NCBI GenBank assembly: GCA_003508565.1
Contig: DNUI01000050.1
Span: forward strand, 1-11,204
DNA from: Syntrophaceae bacterium
GTDB lineage: Bacteria; Desulfobacterota; Syntrophia; Syntrophales; UBA2185
Length of the DNA: 11,204 nucleotides
Reading direction: 5' to 3'
Shown here: positions 1 to 6,930 of the stretch, in pieces
Layout: each line of letters opens with the position of its first letter
Numbering within the stretch: position 1 is the stretch's first letter
Translations under genes and position numbers: made by a program
The notes under the pieces: generated by a model
What the model saw: only the letters and a program-made list of their open reading frames with translations
Database searches by the model: none
Told to the model about the DNA's origin: nothing

Positions 1-85
1 AGACAACATCCCCATTCTGCAATGACAATTTTGTTCCTTTATATGAGGAATATATTTGCAGGTCAAGTACAAAGATGGTAAAAAT

Positions 86-475
86 ATGATTATGATAATG
101 CCTGTAGAAGAGATACTTCTCCCCAATGGTCTTAAAGTAGAAGTTTGGGATACATCGCTACCCATTGCAGGGGATACAACAAAAGTTGAACTACTGATCA
201 GAATCAGGGTTGAACTGCAACCATCTTACTTCATCAAACCTGAACATTTCGAAATATTCAGGAAAATTATGGGACCAGAGATCGTGTATGAATACAGCAA
301 AAAGAGGGCCTTCGTGGACAACAAAGAAAAAGATACCGTTTTCCGGGAGTTGATTGAGTCTTTCAAAAAAGGCTCATTGCCTTATCTCGCTAATCCGAAA
401 TTTCCTCAGAGTTTTGCTCTATCTAAGTACTGGGACATCGAGAAAAATCGTCACAGGTTAAGCATCTTTTCTTAG
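86..475 (+). CDS. Hypothetical protein, about 129 aa, family not recognised
   Basis: I do not recognise this protein and assign no function. It is soluble-looking and mixed in charge, with no signal peptide, membrane segment or cysteine motif. Visible blocks are an N-terminal segment PNGLKVEVWD, an alternating hydrophobic stretch (VELLIRIRVEL) that could be a beta strand pair, and a C-terminal part with KGSLPYLANP, then PQSFALSKYWDIEKN. The start is uncertain. ATGs lie at 86, 92 and 98, and a TTG at 56 has GAGGA at 45-49 six bases upstream, which would add 10 residues. I prefer ATG 86 because a TGA ending another open frame overlaps it as ATGA (86-89), which would fit translational coupling to a gene cut by the left edge. 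A weak terminator and then the rplU promoter follow, so it is probably a separate transcription unit from the ribosomal genes. Confidence 0.6.
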   Translation: MIMIMPVEEILLPNGLKVEVWDTSLPIAGDTTKVELLIRIRVELQPSYFIKPEHFEIFRKIMGPEIVYEYSKKRAFVDNKEKDTVFRELIESFKKGSLPYLANPKFPQSFALSKYWDIEKNRHRLSIFS

Positions 476-502
476 TAAACACTATCCTTAAGGCCATTAT
501 TT

Positions 503-533
503 AAAAAATCCAACTCTTTGCTGAGATTTTTTT
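503..533 (+). terminator. Weak A/T-rich hairpin terminator candidate
   Basis: AAAAAATC at 503-510 is complementary to GATTTTTT at 525-532, with a 14-nt loop between them, and the T run continues to 533. An alternative fold adds a CTC/GAG pair inside. The stem is almost all A-T, so it is thermodynamically weak. Its position after the upstream gene and before the rplU promoter suits a terminator. Confidence 0.35.
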
Positions 534-555
534 AGAGAAAAACAAATAAATTATG

Positions 556-585
556 TTGACAAATGGTATTTATTTTCGTTACAGT
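556..585 (+). promoter_or_regulatory. Probable sigma70-type promoter for rplU
   Basis: A perfect -35 TTGACA at 556-561 is followed by an 18-nt AT-rich spacer and a -10-like TACAGT at 580-585 (4 of 6 matches to TATAAT). Transcription would start near 592, giving a leader of only about 25 nt. That is too short for a structured ribosomal-protein autoregulatory leader. It sits directly ahead of rplU and would drive rplU-rpmA-csp. Confidence 0.6.
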
Positions 586-617
586 GCAACCCAAATTTTT
601 TGTAAGGATTAAAATAT

Positions 618-929
618 ATGTATGCAGTCATAAAAACAGGTGGAAAACAACATAGGGTCTCGCCAGGAGATATAGTCGAAATTGAAAAAATACACGGCAA
701 CAAGGGAGATAGTGTGTGTTTCGATGAGGTATTGTTGATCTCCAGAGATGAAGAGGTGAGAGTGGGTACTCCATTTCTTACAGGAGCAAAGGTGAGCGGC
801 GAGATCGTAGAACAGACAAAGGCGCGCAAGATAAATGTCTTTAAAATGAAAAGAAGAAAAGGTTATAAAAAGAAAACAGGACACCGTCAACAATTGACAA
901 GAATGAAGATAAAGGAAATATCCATTTAG
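618..929 (+). CDS. rplU: 50S ribosomal protein L21
   Basis: L21 is a large-subunit ribosomal protein that binds 23S rRNA. The 103-residue product has the usual length and the hallmark N terminus MYAVIKTGGKQHRV. It also has the basic C-terminal signature KRRKGYKKKTGHRQ (about residues 78-91) followed by LTRMKIKEI. The ATG has AAGGA at 604-608, nine bases upstream. It is the first gene after a TTGACA promoter and lies 12 nt ahead of rpmA, the almost universal bacterial order. It is intact, with nothing unusual in the sequence. Confidence 0.98.
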   Translation: MYAVIKTGGKQHRVSPGDIVEIEKIHGNKGDSVCFDEVLLISRDEEVRVGTPFLTGAKVSGEIVEQTKARKINVFKMKRRKGYKKKTGHRQQLTRMKIKEISI

Positions 930-941
930 CGGGGTAATAAA

Positions 942-1196
942 ATGGCACACAAAAAAGGACAGGGAAGTTCCCGAAACGGACGGGACAGCAACGCCCAAAG
1001 ACGGGGAATCAAGGTATTTGGCGGCCAGAGGATTAATGCGGGCACAATCATTGTTCGTCAGATCGGGACAAAGATCCACCCCGGCAATAATGTCGGTCTG
1101 GGAAAAGACTATACCATCTTTTCCAAAATTGACGGCATCGTGATGTATGAAAGGCTGGACAAAAAAAGAAAAAAAGTGAGCGTGTACGCTACTTAG
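942..1196 (+). CDS. rpmA: 50S ribosomal protein L27
   Basis: L27 is a large-subunit protein whose N-terminal tail reaches toward the peptidyl-transferase centre. The 84-residue product starts MAHKKGQGSSRNGRDSN and continues with QRRGIKVFGGQ and GTIIVRQIGTKIHPG, which are diagnostic for L27. There is no N-terminal extension before the AHKK tail. It is therefore the directly mature form, unlike the Firmicutes type that is trimmed by a dedicated protease. GGGG at 931-934 gives a Shine-Dalgarno 7 nt before the ATG. It lies 12 nt after rplU and 34 nt before the cold-shock gene, so all three are probably co-transcribed. Confidence 0.98.
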   Translation: MAHKKGQGSSRNGRDSNAQRRGIKVFGGQRINAGTIIVRQIGTKIHPGNNVGLGKDYTIFSKIDGIVMYERLDKKRKKVSVYAT

Positions 1197-1230
1197 CCAG
1201 CTTTCAAATAAAGAGGAGGCTTGGGGGAAA

Positions 1231-1440
1231 ATGGATGAGCGTGAAACCGGCGTTGTTAAATGGTTTAACGACAAAAAAGGCTATGGTTTTATTTCCAGAG
1301 AATCAGGAGAGGATGTTTTTGTACACTATACATCAATCGCAGGCGAGGGATTCCGCAGTTTAGCGGAAGGTGAACGGGTTGAATTTACAATAAAACAAGA
1401 CCATAAGGGACAGGCGGCCGTGGACGTACGTAAATTATAG
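1231..1440 (+). CDS. Cold-shock domain protein (CspA family)
   Basis: A small single-domain OB-fold protein of 69 residues that binds single-stranded RNA or DNA, in the family acting as RNA chaperones. Both nucleic-acid-binding motifs are visible: RNP1 KGYGFI (residues 16-21) and RNP2 VFVHY (29-33). Also present are the conserved Trp11 in GVVKWFN and the GFRSL segment (40-44). The length is typical for the family. GAGGAGG at 1213-1219 provides a strong ribosome-binding site. It follows rpmA by 34 nt with no visible terminator between, and a strong terminator lies 64 nt after its stop. It therefore looks like the last gene of the rplU-rpmA unit. Which Csp paralogue it is, and whether it is cold-induced, cannot be told. 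Confidence 0.96.
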   Translation: MDERETGVVKWFNDKKGYGFISRESGEDVFVHYTSIAGEGFRSLAEGERVEFTIKQDHKGQAAVDVRKL

Positions 1441-1504
1441 GATGGGGATGATGGGCCATAAAGGAAGATGGCCGGAATGTCACGTGAAGTACTTATATGT
1501 ATGT

Positions 1505-1533
1505 GAGGCACTTATTTGAGTGCCTCTTTTTTT
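1505..1533 (+). terminator. Intrinsic terminator after the cold-shock gene
   Basis: A perfect 8-bp stem, GAGGCACT (1505-1512) with AGTGCCTC (1519-1526), has a 6-nt loop and is followed at once by seven T residues (1527-1533). This is a textbook rho-independent terminator. It ends the rplU-rpmA-csp unit and implies that obg has its own promoter or depends on read-through. Confidence 0.9.
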
Positions 1534-1570
1534 GGCTCATCTCCGAAAAAGTTGATACCATCCATAGAAC

Positions 1571-1616
1571 TCAAGTGAACGGTTCAATCTCTCGAACCAT
1601 TGAACCCTCAAATCCT
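1571..1616. repeat. Modular 8-nt intergenic repeat island, short copy
   Basis: In the spacer before obg, three consecutive related octamers read TCGAACCA (1592-1599), TTGAACCC (1600-1607) and TCAAATCC (1608-1615). An opposing arm, GGTTCAAT (1581-1588), pairs perfectly over 8 bp with ATTGAACC (1599-1606) around a 10-nt loop. A second partial arm, TCAAGTGAAC, lies at 1571-1580. The same octamer vocabulary occurs in the larger island at 6931-7025. There is no T tract, so it is not an intrinsic terminator. Confidence 0.65.
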
Positions 1617-1671
1617 TTATGCAACGAAACGATCGTAGAACCATCAATAATGACATTTGGTAATATTTTTT

Positions 1672-2682
1672 ATGAATTTCATCGATGAAGTAAAAATATA
1701 TATAAAGGCAGGTGATGGTGGCCGGGGGTGTGTCAGCTTCAGAAGAGAAAAGTTTGTCCCCCGCGGCGGGCCAGACGGAGGGGATGGCGGTAAAGGCGGG
1801 GATATAATTATCCGTGCCGAAAGCAGCCACAGGACACTGCTTGATTTAAGGTATAAGCAGCACCACATGGCAAAACATGGCGGACATGGAAAAGGGAGCA
1901 ACAGGACCGGCAGGAACTCCGAAGATGTGAATATCATCGTCCCGGTGGGCACACTAGTGAAAAACGCAGACACGGCTGAAATTCTTACCGATCTCTGCGA
2001 AGATGGGCAGTATTTTATCGCAGCAAAGGGTGGCGTGGGAGGAAAAGGAAATGCTTGGTTTGCCACATCTACGAATCAGGCGCCTCGTTACGCCCAGGGA
2101 GGAATAAAGGGTGAGGAACGCTGGATCATCCTCGAGCTGAAGCTGTTAGCCGATGTGGGAATCATCGGTCTTCCCAATGTTGGTAAATCGACATTCATAT
2201 CTAAAGTTTCTGCAGCGAGACCCAAAATAGCCGATTACCCTTTTACCACACTAGTCCCGCACTTGGGTGTTGTGAAATACGGGAATATGGATACCTTTGT
2301 TATTGCTGACATTCCCGGCTTAATTAAAGGAGCCCATCAAGGAATAGGAATGGGAACGCGTTTCCTTCGCCATATTGAAAGAACTGCTGTGCTGCTTCAC
2401 ATTCTTGATATTTCCCGTGAAGGTTACAGTAGCGCCTGGGAAGATTTTGAAACTGTGAACAGGGAACTTGCCCTTTTCAATCCGTCTTTGATGGAAAAGC
2501 CCCAGGTCATTGCCATCAATAAAATTGACCTTCCCATCACGAGGGAGCTGATCAAAAAAGAAATTGACATATTTGAAAAAAAAGGCATAAAAGTATCGGC
2601 ATTTTCCGCCGCAACAGGGGAAGGTGTCACCATGGTCATACAAGAAATTACGAAAAAGCTGCATAGTAAAAAGGCAAGTTAA
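1672..2682 (+). CDS. obg: Obg/CgtA family GTPase, ribosome assembly
   Basis: A conserved GTPase that acts in late 50S subunit assembly and in growth and stringency control. The N-terminal Obg fold shows glycine-rich stretches GDGGRG (residues 14-19) and GGPDGGDGGKGGD (32-44). The G domain follows: G1 GLPNVGKST (166-174), switch I/G2 DYPFTTLVP (188-196), G3 DIPG (213-216), G4 NKID (283-286) and G5 near SAATGEG (312-318). At 336 residues it ends soon after the G domain, so it lacks the long variable C-terminal domain of some homologues. ATG 1672 is preferred over an in-frame TTG at 1657 because family members begin close to FVDEVKI. The Shine-Dalgarno is weak. It follows L21/L27 genes, as in many bacteria, and lies 5 nt before proB. 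Confidence 0.97.
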   Translation: MNFIDEVKIYIKAGDGGRGCVSFRREKFVPRGGPDGGDGGKGGDIIIRAESSHRTLLDLRYKQHHMAKHGGHGKGSNRTGRNSEDVNIIVPVGTLVKNADTAEILTDLCEDGQYFIAAKGGVGGKGNAWFATSTNQAPRYAQGGIKGEERWIILELKLLADVGIIGLPNVGKSTFISKVSAARPKIADYPFTTLVPHLGVVKYGNMDTFVIADIPGLIKGAHQGIGMGTRFLRHIERTAVLLHILDISREGYSSAWEDFETVNRELALFNPSLMEKPQVIAINKIDLPITRELIKKEIDIFEKKGIKVSAFSAATGEGVTMVIQEITKKLHSKKAS

Positions 2683-2687
2683 AAATT

Positions 2688-3839
2688 ATGGTGCGGAAAG
2701 CAACTCTGGCAAAAGTTAAGCGGGTTCTCATCAAGATCGGCAGTGCGGTGTTAACAGGCGAGGATGGTCTGGACCTGCAAATTATTGAACAGTTGGTAGA
2801 TGAAATTGCACAGCTTACAAAAGAGGGATACCGGGTTGTGATTGTTACCTCCGGCGCCATTGCTTCCGGCAAACATAGAATGGGAATAACGGGCAGGTTA
2901 AAAAGCATGCCACAGAAACAGGCTGCCGCGGCAATCGGACAGAGCAGGCTTATGCGGGTATATTCCAATGCATTCGGAAAATATGGTCTGTACGTCGCAC
3001 AGATCCTTCTCATTATGAGTGACCTTACGGAGAGAAAAAGGTATTTAAATGTCCGCAATACCTTATCCACGCTTATTGATTGGGGTATCATCCCCATCAT
3101 AAATGAAAATGACACGGTGGCAGTTGACGAGATCAAGTTTGGCGACAACGATCATCTGGCCGCCATGATTACCAACGTTATCGATGCCGACCTGCTGATC
3201 AATCTTACCAGTACGGATGGTCTTTATGACCAGAGTCCCGCCGCATCAAAAAAAGCGAAACTGATCAGTCTGGTAAAAGTGTTTACGGAAGAAATAGAAA
3301 AAGCGGCGACAGATGAGACAACAGAGGTTGGATTGGGAGGCATGAAAAGCAAGGTTATGGCTGCAAAACAGGTTACGGCATCAGGCATCCCTTGCATTAT
3401 CGCCCCTGGCAAGAAAAAGGGCATCCTGCGCGATATATTTGCGGGTAAAGAAATCGGAACACTCTTCTTGCCCGCCAGTGAACATCTGAGCAGCAGAAAA
3501 TACTGGATAGCCTTTACCCTGAAGTCGCGGGGCAAACTCTTTCTCGATGATGGAGCAAAAACGGCTCTTATTGAGGAAGGGAAAAGCCTGCTTCCCTCAG
3601 GCATAATCAACATAGAGGGTGATTTCAGCATCGGTGACCCGGTAACATGTGTCGATATGGAAGGAACCCAGCTGGCCAAAGGACTGGTGAATTACAGTTC
3701 CGCGGAAATCAGAAAGATCATGGGGCTAAAGTCATCCAGGATTGAGCAGGTTTTGGGGTATAAAGACTATGATGAAATTATTCACCGGGATAACCTGGCG
3801 GTGATAAAAGAAGTCAGAAAATCAAAACCATCCAACTAA
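2688..3839 (+). CDS. proB: Glutamate 5-kinase
   Basis: A cytoplasmic enzyme that phosphorylates L-glutamate with ATP to gamma-glutamyl phosphate, the first and normally proline-inhibited step of proline synthesis. The amino-acid-kinase domain spans roughly residues 8-255. Motifs are KIGSAVLT (16-23), VTSGAIASGK (53-62), INENDTVAVDEIKFGDND (138-155) and GLGGMKSKVMAAKQ (215-228). A C-terminal PUA domain follows (about 277-365), including RGKLFLDDGA and GDFSIGDPV. The 383-residue length fits the two-domain form. It starts 5 nt after obg, so the two are almost certainly co-transcribed. The usual partner proA is not downstream: proB converges on the ogt gene after 83 nt. Confidence 0.97.
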   Translation: MVRKATLAKVKRVLIKIGSAVLTGEDGLDLQIIEQLVDEIAQLTKEGYRVVIVTSGAIASGKHRMGITGRLKSMPQKQAAAAIGQSRLMRVYSNAFGKYGLYVAQILLIMSDLTERKRYLNVRNTLSTLIDWGIIPIINENDTVAVDEIKFGDNDHLAAMITNVIDADLLINLTSTDGLYDQSPAASKKAKLISLVKVFTEEIEKAATDETTEVGLGGMKSKVMAAKQVTASGIPCIIAPGKKKGILRDIFAGKEIGTLFLPASEHLSSRKYWIAFTLKSRGKLFLDDGAKTALIEEGKSLLPSGIINIEGDFSIGDPVTCVDMEGTQLAKGLVNYSSAEIRKIMGLKSSRIEQVLGYKDYDEIIHRDNLAVIKEVRKSKPSN

Positions 3840-3879
3840 TCTACAGGCATTGCAAATCCTTTCCACTTACGAAAACAGC

Positions 3880-3915
3880 CGGAATGTTCCGTCTTGTATC
3901 AGGGACTGCCCTGAT
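3880..3915. other. Hairpin pair in the proB/ogt convergent spacer
   Basis: The 83-nt space between the converging stops holds two small inverted repeats: CGGAA-TG-TTCCG (3880-3891) and ATCAGGG-ACTG-CCCTGAT (3898-3915, perfect 7-bp stem). Neither is followed by a T run on either strand. At best this is a transcript-end structure serving both directions, and no canonical intrinsic terminator is visible. Confidence 0.35.
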
Positions 3916-3922
3916 CATCCTA

Positions 3923-4477
3923 TCACCAGAAAAACCGCGGCAGTACTTTCCCTTTTTCATTCACGAGGACACCTTCAATCTCAAGAAGATTCTGTTTCAT
4001 CTCTACTCCTCCCCCGTACCCGCCTAAGCTTCCGTCTGTACGTATAACACGGTGACAGGGAATAACGAGGGGAAAGGGATTAGATGCAAGGGCCATCCCT
4101 ACCGCTCGTGCACCCTTCGGTGCCCTGATTTTTCCCGCCAGTCCCTTGTACGTACCGACCATACCCCTTGGAATTGACCAGACTAGAATGAGAACATTCC
4201 TCTGGAATTGACTACATGCTCTCATATCAAGCATGTTCAAAGAAAATTCAGGCGGATCTCCCGCCAGATATTCCCGGAGATAATGGCACACTTTCTCTAC
4301 ATTGCTGTGTGACCGTATTTCTGCACCCGGGAAATACCGCCGGACAAGGTTGTCCGTACCCTCGCCCTCGACAGGGAAGCAGATTTTCATAACGGTTGGA
4401 GAGCCATCTTTTTGCATCCACACAACCCCGGCAGCGCCGAAGGCAGTCGAAGCCACAGTATAATATACTGGTTTCAT
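3923..4477 (-). CDS. ogt: Methylated-DNA-protein cysteine methyltransferase
   Basis: A suicide repair protein that moves the alkyl group from O6-alkylguanine in DNA to its own cysteine. The 184-residue product has a divergent N-terminal domain and a canonical C-terminal active-site domain. The latter includes FQRNVLILVWSIPRG (91-105), GTYKGLAGKI with Tyr110, and the helix-turn-helix KGARAVGMAL with the Arg124 finger. The active site NPFPLVIPCHRV carries acceptor Cys141, followed by GGYGGG. All key residues are present, so it should be active. GAGGGGG at 4489-4495 is the ribosome-binding site, 11 nt before the ATG. It lies 21 nt after the mntP stop and is probably the last gene of uvrC-mntP-ogt. 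The symbol ogt denotes the stand-alone class; there is no Ada regulatory domain. Confidence 0.95.
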   Translation of the reverse strand: MKPVYYTVASTAFGAAGVVWMQKDGSPTVMKICFPVEGEGTDNLVRRYFPGAEIRSHSNVEKVCHYLREYLAGDPPEFSLNMLDMRACSQFQRNVLILVWSIPRGMVGTYKGLAGKIRAPKGARAVGMALASNPFPLVIPCHRVIRTDGSLGGYGGGVEMKQNLLEIEGVLVNEKGKVLPRFFW

Positions 4478-4498
4478 GTTTCTTAATTCCCCCTCATA

Positions 4499-5056
4499 TC
4501 ATGCCATATGTTCGATCAATATTTTTACACCAATGCCGATCAGGATAGCACCCCCCAATATTTCTACCCTCTTGCCGACAATCTTCCCTAACCTTTCCCC
4601 GAAGTACATCCCTGTCGCAGTCATGAGAAAGGCGACAATGCCGATAATTATTGATGGGTAGAGGATGGGTATTTTCAAGAACGCAAAACTGAGACCAACG
4701 GCAAGTGCATCAATGCTTGTAGCCACTGAAAGTATAATGAGAGTTGCTCCTTTCGTCGGGTCCGCCGCGTGAACTTTTTCCTCCTCATTAAATGACTCCT
4801 TGATCATTTTCCCGCCGACAAAGGCAAGAAGCCCAAATGCGATCCAGTGATCATATTCGGCAATAACATTTGCAACAGTCATACCGGCAAACCACCCTGC
4901 AATAGGCATAAGAACCTGGAACAGCCCGAAGCAAAAGGAAAGACGAAATACAGGCATGAACGAAAGGACCCGGGAAGTTGCCCCCACACCGATTGCCACC
5001 GATAAGGCATCCATTCCGAGGCCGACGGCGATAATTAAGATGGAAATAAAGTTCAT
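4499..5056 (-). CDS. mntP: Manganese efflux pump MntP
   Basis: A small inner-membrane protein (185 aa, family formerly DUF204) that exports Mn2+. About six hydrophobic helices can be traced in two inverted halves. Each half carries the signature acidic motif: GMDALSVAIGVG (Asp16) in helix 1 and SIDALAVGLSFA (Asp116) in helix 4. A charged cytoplasmic loop (about 86-103, KESFNEEEKVHAADPTKG) separates the halves. The C terminus GGAILIGIGVKILIEH is typical. Its ATG overlaps the uvrC stop as ATGA (5053-5056), with a Shine-Dalgarno-like TGAGGCGG inside the uvrC end, so translation is probably coupled to uvrC. There is no leader of its own and hence no room for the Mn-sensing yybP-ykoY riboswitch found ahead of some mntP genes. 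Confidence 0.95.
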   Translation of the reverse strand: MNFISILIIAVGLGMDALSVAIGVGATSRVLSFMPVFRLSFCFGLFQVLMPIAGWFAGMTVANVIAEYDHWIAFGLLAFVGGKMIKESFNEEEKVHAADPTKGATLIILSVATSIDALAVGLSFAFLKIPILYPSIIIGIVAFLMTATGMYFGERLGKIVGKRVEILGGAILIGIGVKILIEHMA

Positions 5057-6879
5057 CGATTTTCCGCCTCAGCCCGGTGTCTGAGAAAAGTATAGATTTT
5101 TTCCGCTCTCCTACCCCCAATACCTTTTACCTTTTGCAGTTCACCCACCGATGCTTCCCTGATTTTTTTTATATCGCCAAAGAAATTCAGCAATGCCTTC
5201 TTTTTGAATGCGCCGATGCCGGGAATGGCATCCAGTTCAGAATGGAAATCACTCTTGTGTTTTACCTTGCGATGGTATGTAACGGCAAACCTGTGCGCCT
5301 CATCTCTCACCCGCTGGAGAAAAAAAAGAACCTCCGGCCATCTAAAAATGTACACAGGATTTTTTTTACCGACACAATAAACGTGATCCTGCCCTGCATG
5401 GGCGTCCCGTTCCTTGTCCCCCTTTGCCAGGCCGATGACATCAACGCCTTGTACATGCAGATCTTTGAGCACAGTGATTGCCACCTGTAATTGTCCTTTT
5501 CCTCCGTCCACGACGACCATGTCCGGAAGCTTTTCCTTCCTGCTAAACCGACGTTTCAACACCTCATACATCATGGCATAATCATCGGATTCTTTCACCG
5601 TTCTGATGCGGAAACGCCTGTATCCTGCTTTCCATGGCCTTCCATCCACAAAGGTTACCATGGAACCGACAGCATGAGTCCCCCCGATATTCGATACATC
5701 GAAGCATTCTATCCGGTTTGGCTCGTTTTTCAAATGGAGGACTCTCGCCATATCCATAAGTGTCTCGTTCGGATCCATTGCCCGTCTCTCCGTTCTGAAT
5801 ACATTCTCCGCATTGGAGCCTGCGATACGGAGAAATTCCAGACATTCTCCTTTCTTAGGCACAGTCATTACTACAGCCCTGCCCTTTTTCTCCGACAACC
5901 ACTCTTTTATTACCATTCTGTCTTCGATATCAACGGGAATTATTACTTCATCTGGTATATAAGGTTCATTGTCATAGTACTGTTTCACAAGTGATGAAAT
6001 AATGTCAGAGATATCGCCCTGGATTTTGAGAACGGGAATTGCCTTCTTTCCGGTAATCTTACCTTTCCTCACATATACAATACACACCTGCGTCAGTATT
6101 CCCTCTCGGTATAGACCAAATATATCACGATTTTTGGAAGACATGGACACCACGCTCTGTTTCTCCAGCGTTTCCTCAATAGCTGTTATTCTGTCTCTCA
6201 GAAAGGCAGCCTCTTCAAAATGCAGGAGTTCCGATGCATCATTCATTCGTGCACGCAGATCGGCAATCAGTTTTTCCCCGCGTCCCTCCATAAACGCCAT
6301 ACTGTCCTTTACCAGTCGCTGATATGATGATGTATCAATATGGCCGACACATGGGGCAAGACATCTCCTAATCTCATATTCAAGACAGGGCCTTTTCCTG
6401 GATTTCAATTCCTGATCTCTGCATGTTCGCAGGGGAAATATGGACTGAAGAAAGCGGAGAGTCTCTTTTGCAGAAGCGCTCGATGGGTATGGACCGAAAT
6501 ATTTTGCCCCATCCTTCTTCGGGCGCCTGACTAATTGGAAGCGTGGAAACGGGTCGGTGACATCAATTCTGATCGTAAAGTAGGTTTTGTCATCACGGAA
6601 AATGACATTGTACCGGGGCCGATGTTCTTTAATCAGAGTATTCTCTAATATCAGGGCTTCTTTTTCAGTTTCCGTAACAATGCACTCTATATCGTGAATC
6701 TTAGAGATCAAGAAGGGAACCATATATCGCGAATCTGCACCTCTGAAATATGTCCTGATGCGACTCCTAAGATTTTTGGCCTTCCCGATGTAGATGACCT
6801 TCCCCTCTTTGTCTTTCATGAGGTAGATACCGGGGGTCGCCGGTGTAATATTAACCATGTTCTGTGAGCTTTCATCCAT
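5053..6879 (-). CDS. uvrC: UvrABC excinuclease subunit C
   Basis: The dual-incision nuclease of nucleotide excision repair. It is recruited by UvrB at the lesion and cuts 3' then 5'. The 608-residue protein has the full family layout. The GIY-YIG nuclease comes first (PGIYLM at 16-21, YIGKAKNLRSRI at 30-41, Glu79). A four-cysteine segment follows (Cys153, 165, 173, 177). The UVR helical domain that meets UvrB is around 204-238. The RNase-H-like 5' nuclease has FDVSNIGG (Asp394), VVDGGKGQL (Asp458) and DEAHRFA (His529). Tandem helix-hairpin-helix motifs close the protein (GIPGIGAFKK-like at 552-560, VKGIGGRRAEKI at 584-595). The ATG at 6879 lacks a clear Shine-Dalgarno; ATG 6858 is an alternative start eight residues in. 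It begins the probable uvrC-mntP-ogt operon. Confidence 0.98.
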   Translation of the reverse strand: MDESSQNMVNITPATPGIYLMKDKEGKVIYIGKAKNLRSRIRTYFRGADSRYMVPFLISKIHDIECIVTETEKEALILENTLIKEHRPRYNVIFRDDKTYFTIRIDVTDPFPRFQLVRRPKKDGAKYFGPYPSSASAKETLRFLQSIFPLRTCRDQELKSRKRPCLEYEIRRCLAPCVGHIDTSSYQRLVKDSMAFMEGRGEKLIADLRARMNDASELLHFEEAAFLRDRITAIEETLEKQSVVSMSSKNRDIFGLYREGILTQVCIVYVRKGKITGKKAIPVLKIQGDISDIISSLVKQYYDNEPYIPDEVIIPVDIEDRMVIKEWLSEKKGRAVVMTVPKKGECLEFLRIAGSNAENVFRTERRAMDPNETLMDMARVLHLKNEPNRIECFDVSNIGGTHAVGSMVTFVDGRPWKAGYRRFRIRTVKESDDYAMMYEVLKRRFSRKEKLPDMVVVDGGKGQLQVAITVLKDLHVQGVDVIGLAKGDKERDAHAGQDHVYCVGKKNPVYIFRWPEVLFFLQRVRDEAHRFAVTYHRKVKHKSDFHSELDAIPGIGAFKKKALLNFFGDIKKIREASVGELQKVKGIGGRRAEKIYTFLRHRAEAENR

Positions 6880-6930
6880 TGACGTACCGGTATGGAAAAT
6901 AGTAGGATTTTCTGCTATACGGCAGCAAAC

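Noticed and set aside
609..1274. 221-codon minus-strand frame across rplU, rpmA and the csp start
   Set aside because: It runs opposite three unmistakable genes and through their promoter-proximal spacer. Its product is a low-complexity Ser/Phe/His-rich translation typical of a shadow frame.
1468..1506. Twelve-codon open frame (starting MAGMSREV) after the csp gene
   Set aside because: It is very short, runs into the terminator stem, and has no sign of conservation that can be judged here.
1571..1616. attachment site or insertion-sequence end
   Set aside because: There is no tRNA gene, transposase, target duplication or long terminal inverted repeat near either octamer island.
5057..5200. 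yybP-ykoY manganese riboswitch ahead of mntP
   Set aside because: The DNA upstream of mntP is the coding end of uvrC, with an ATGA overlap, and no leader structure is available.
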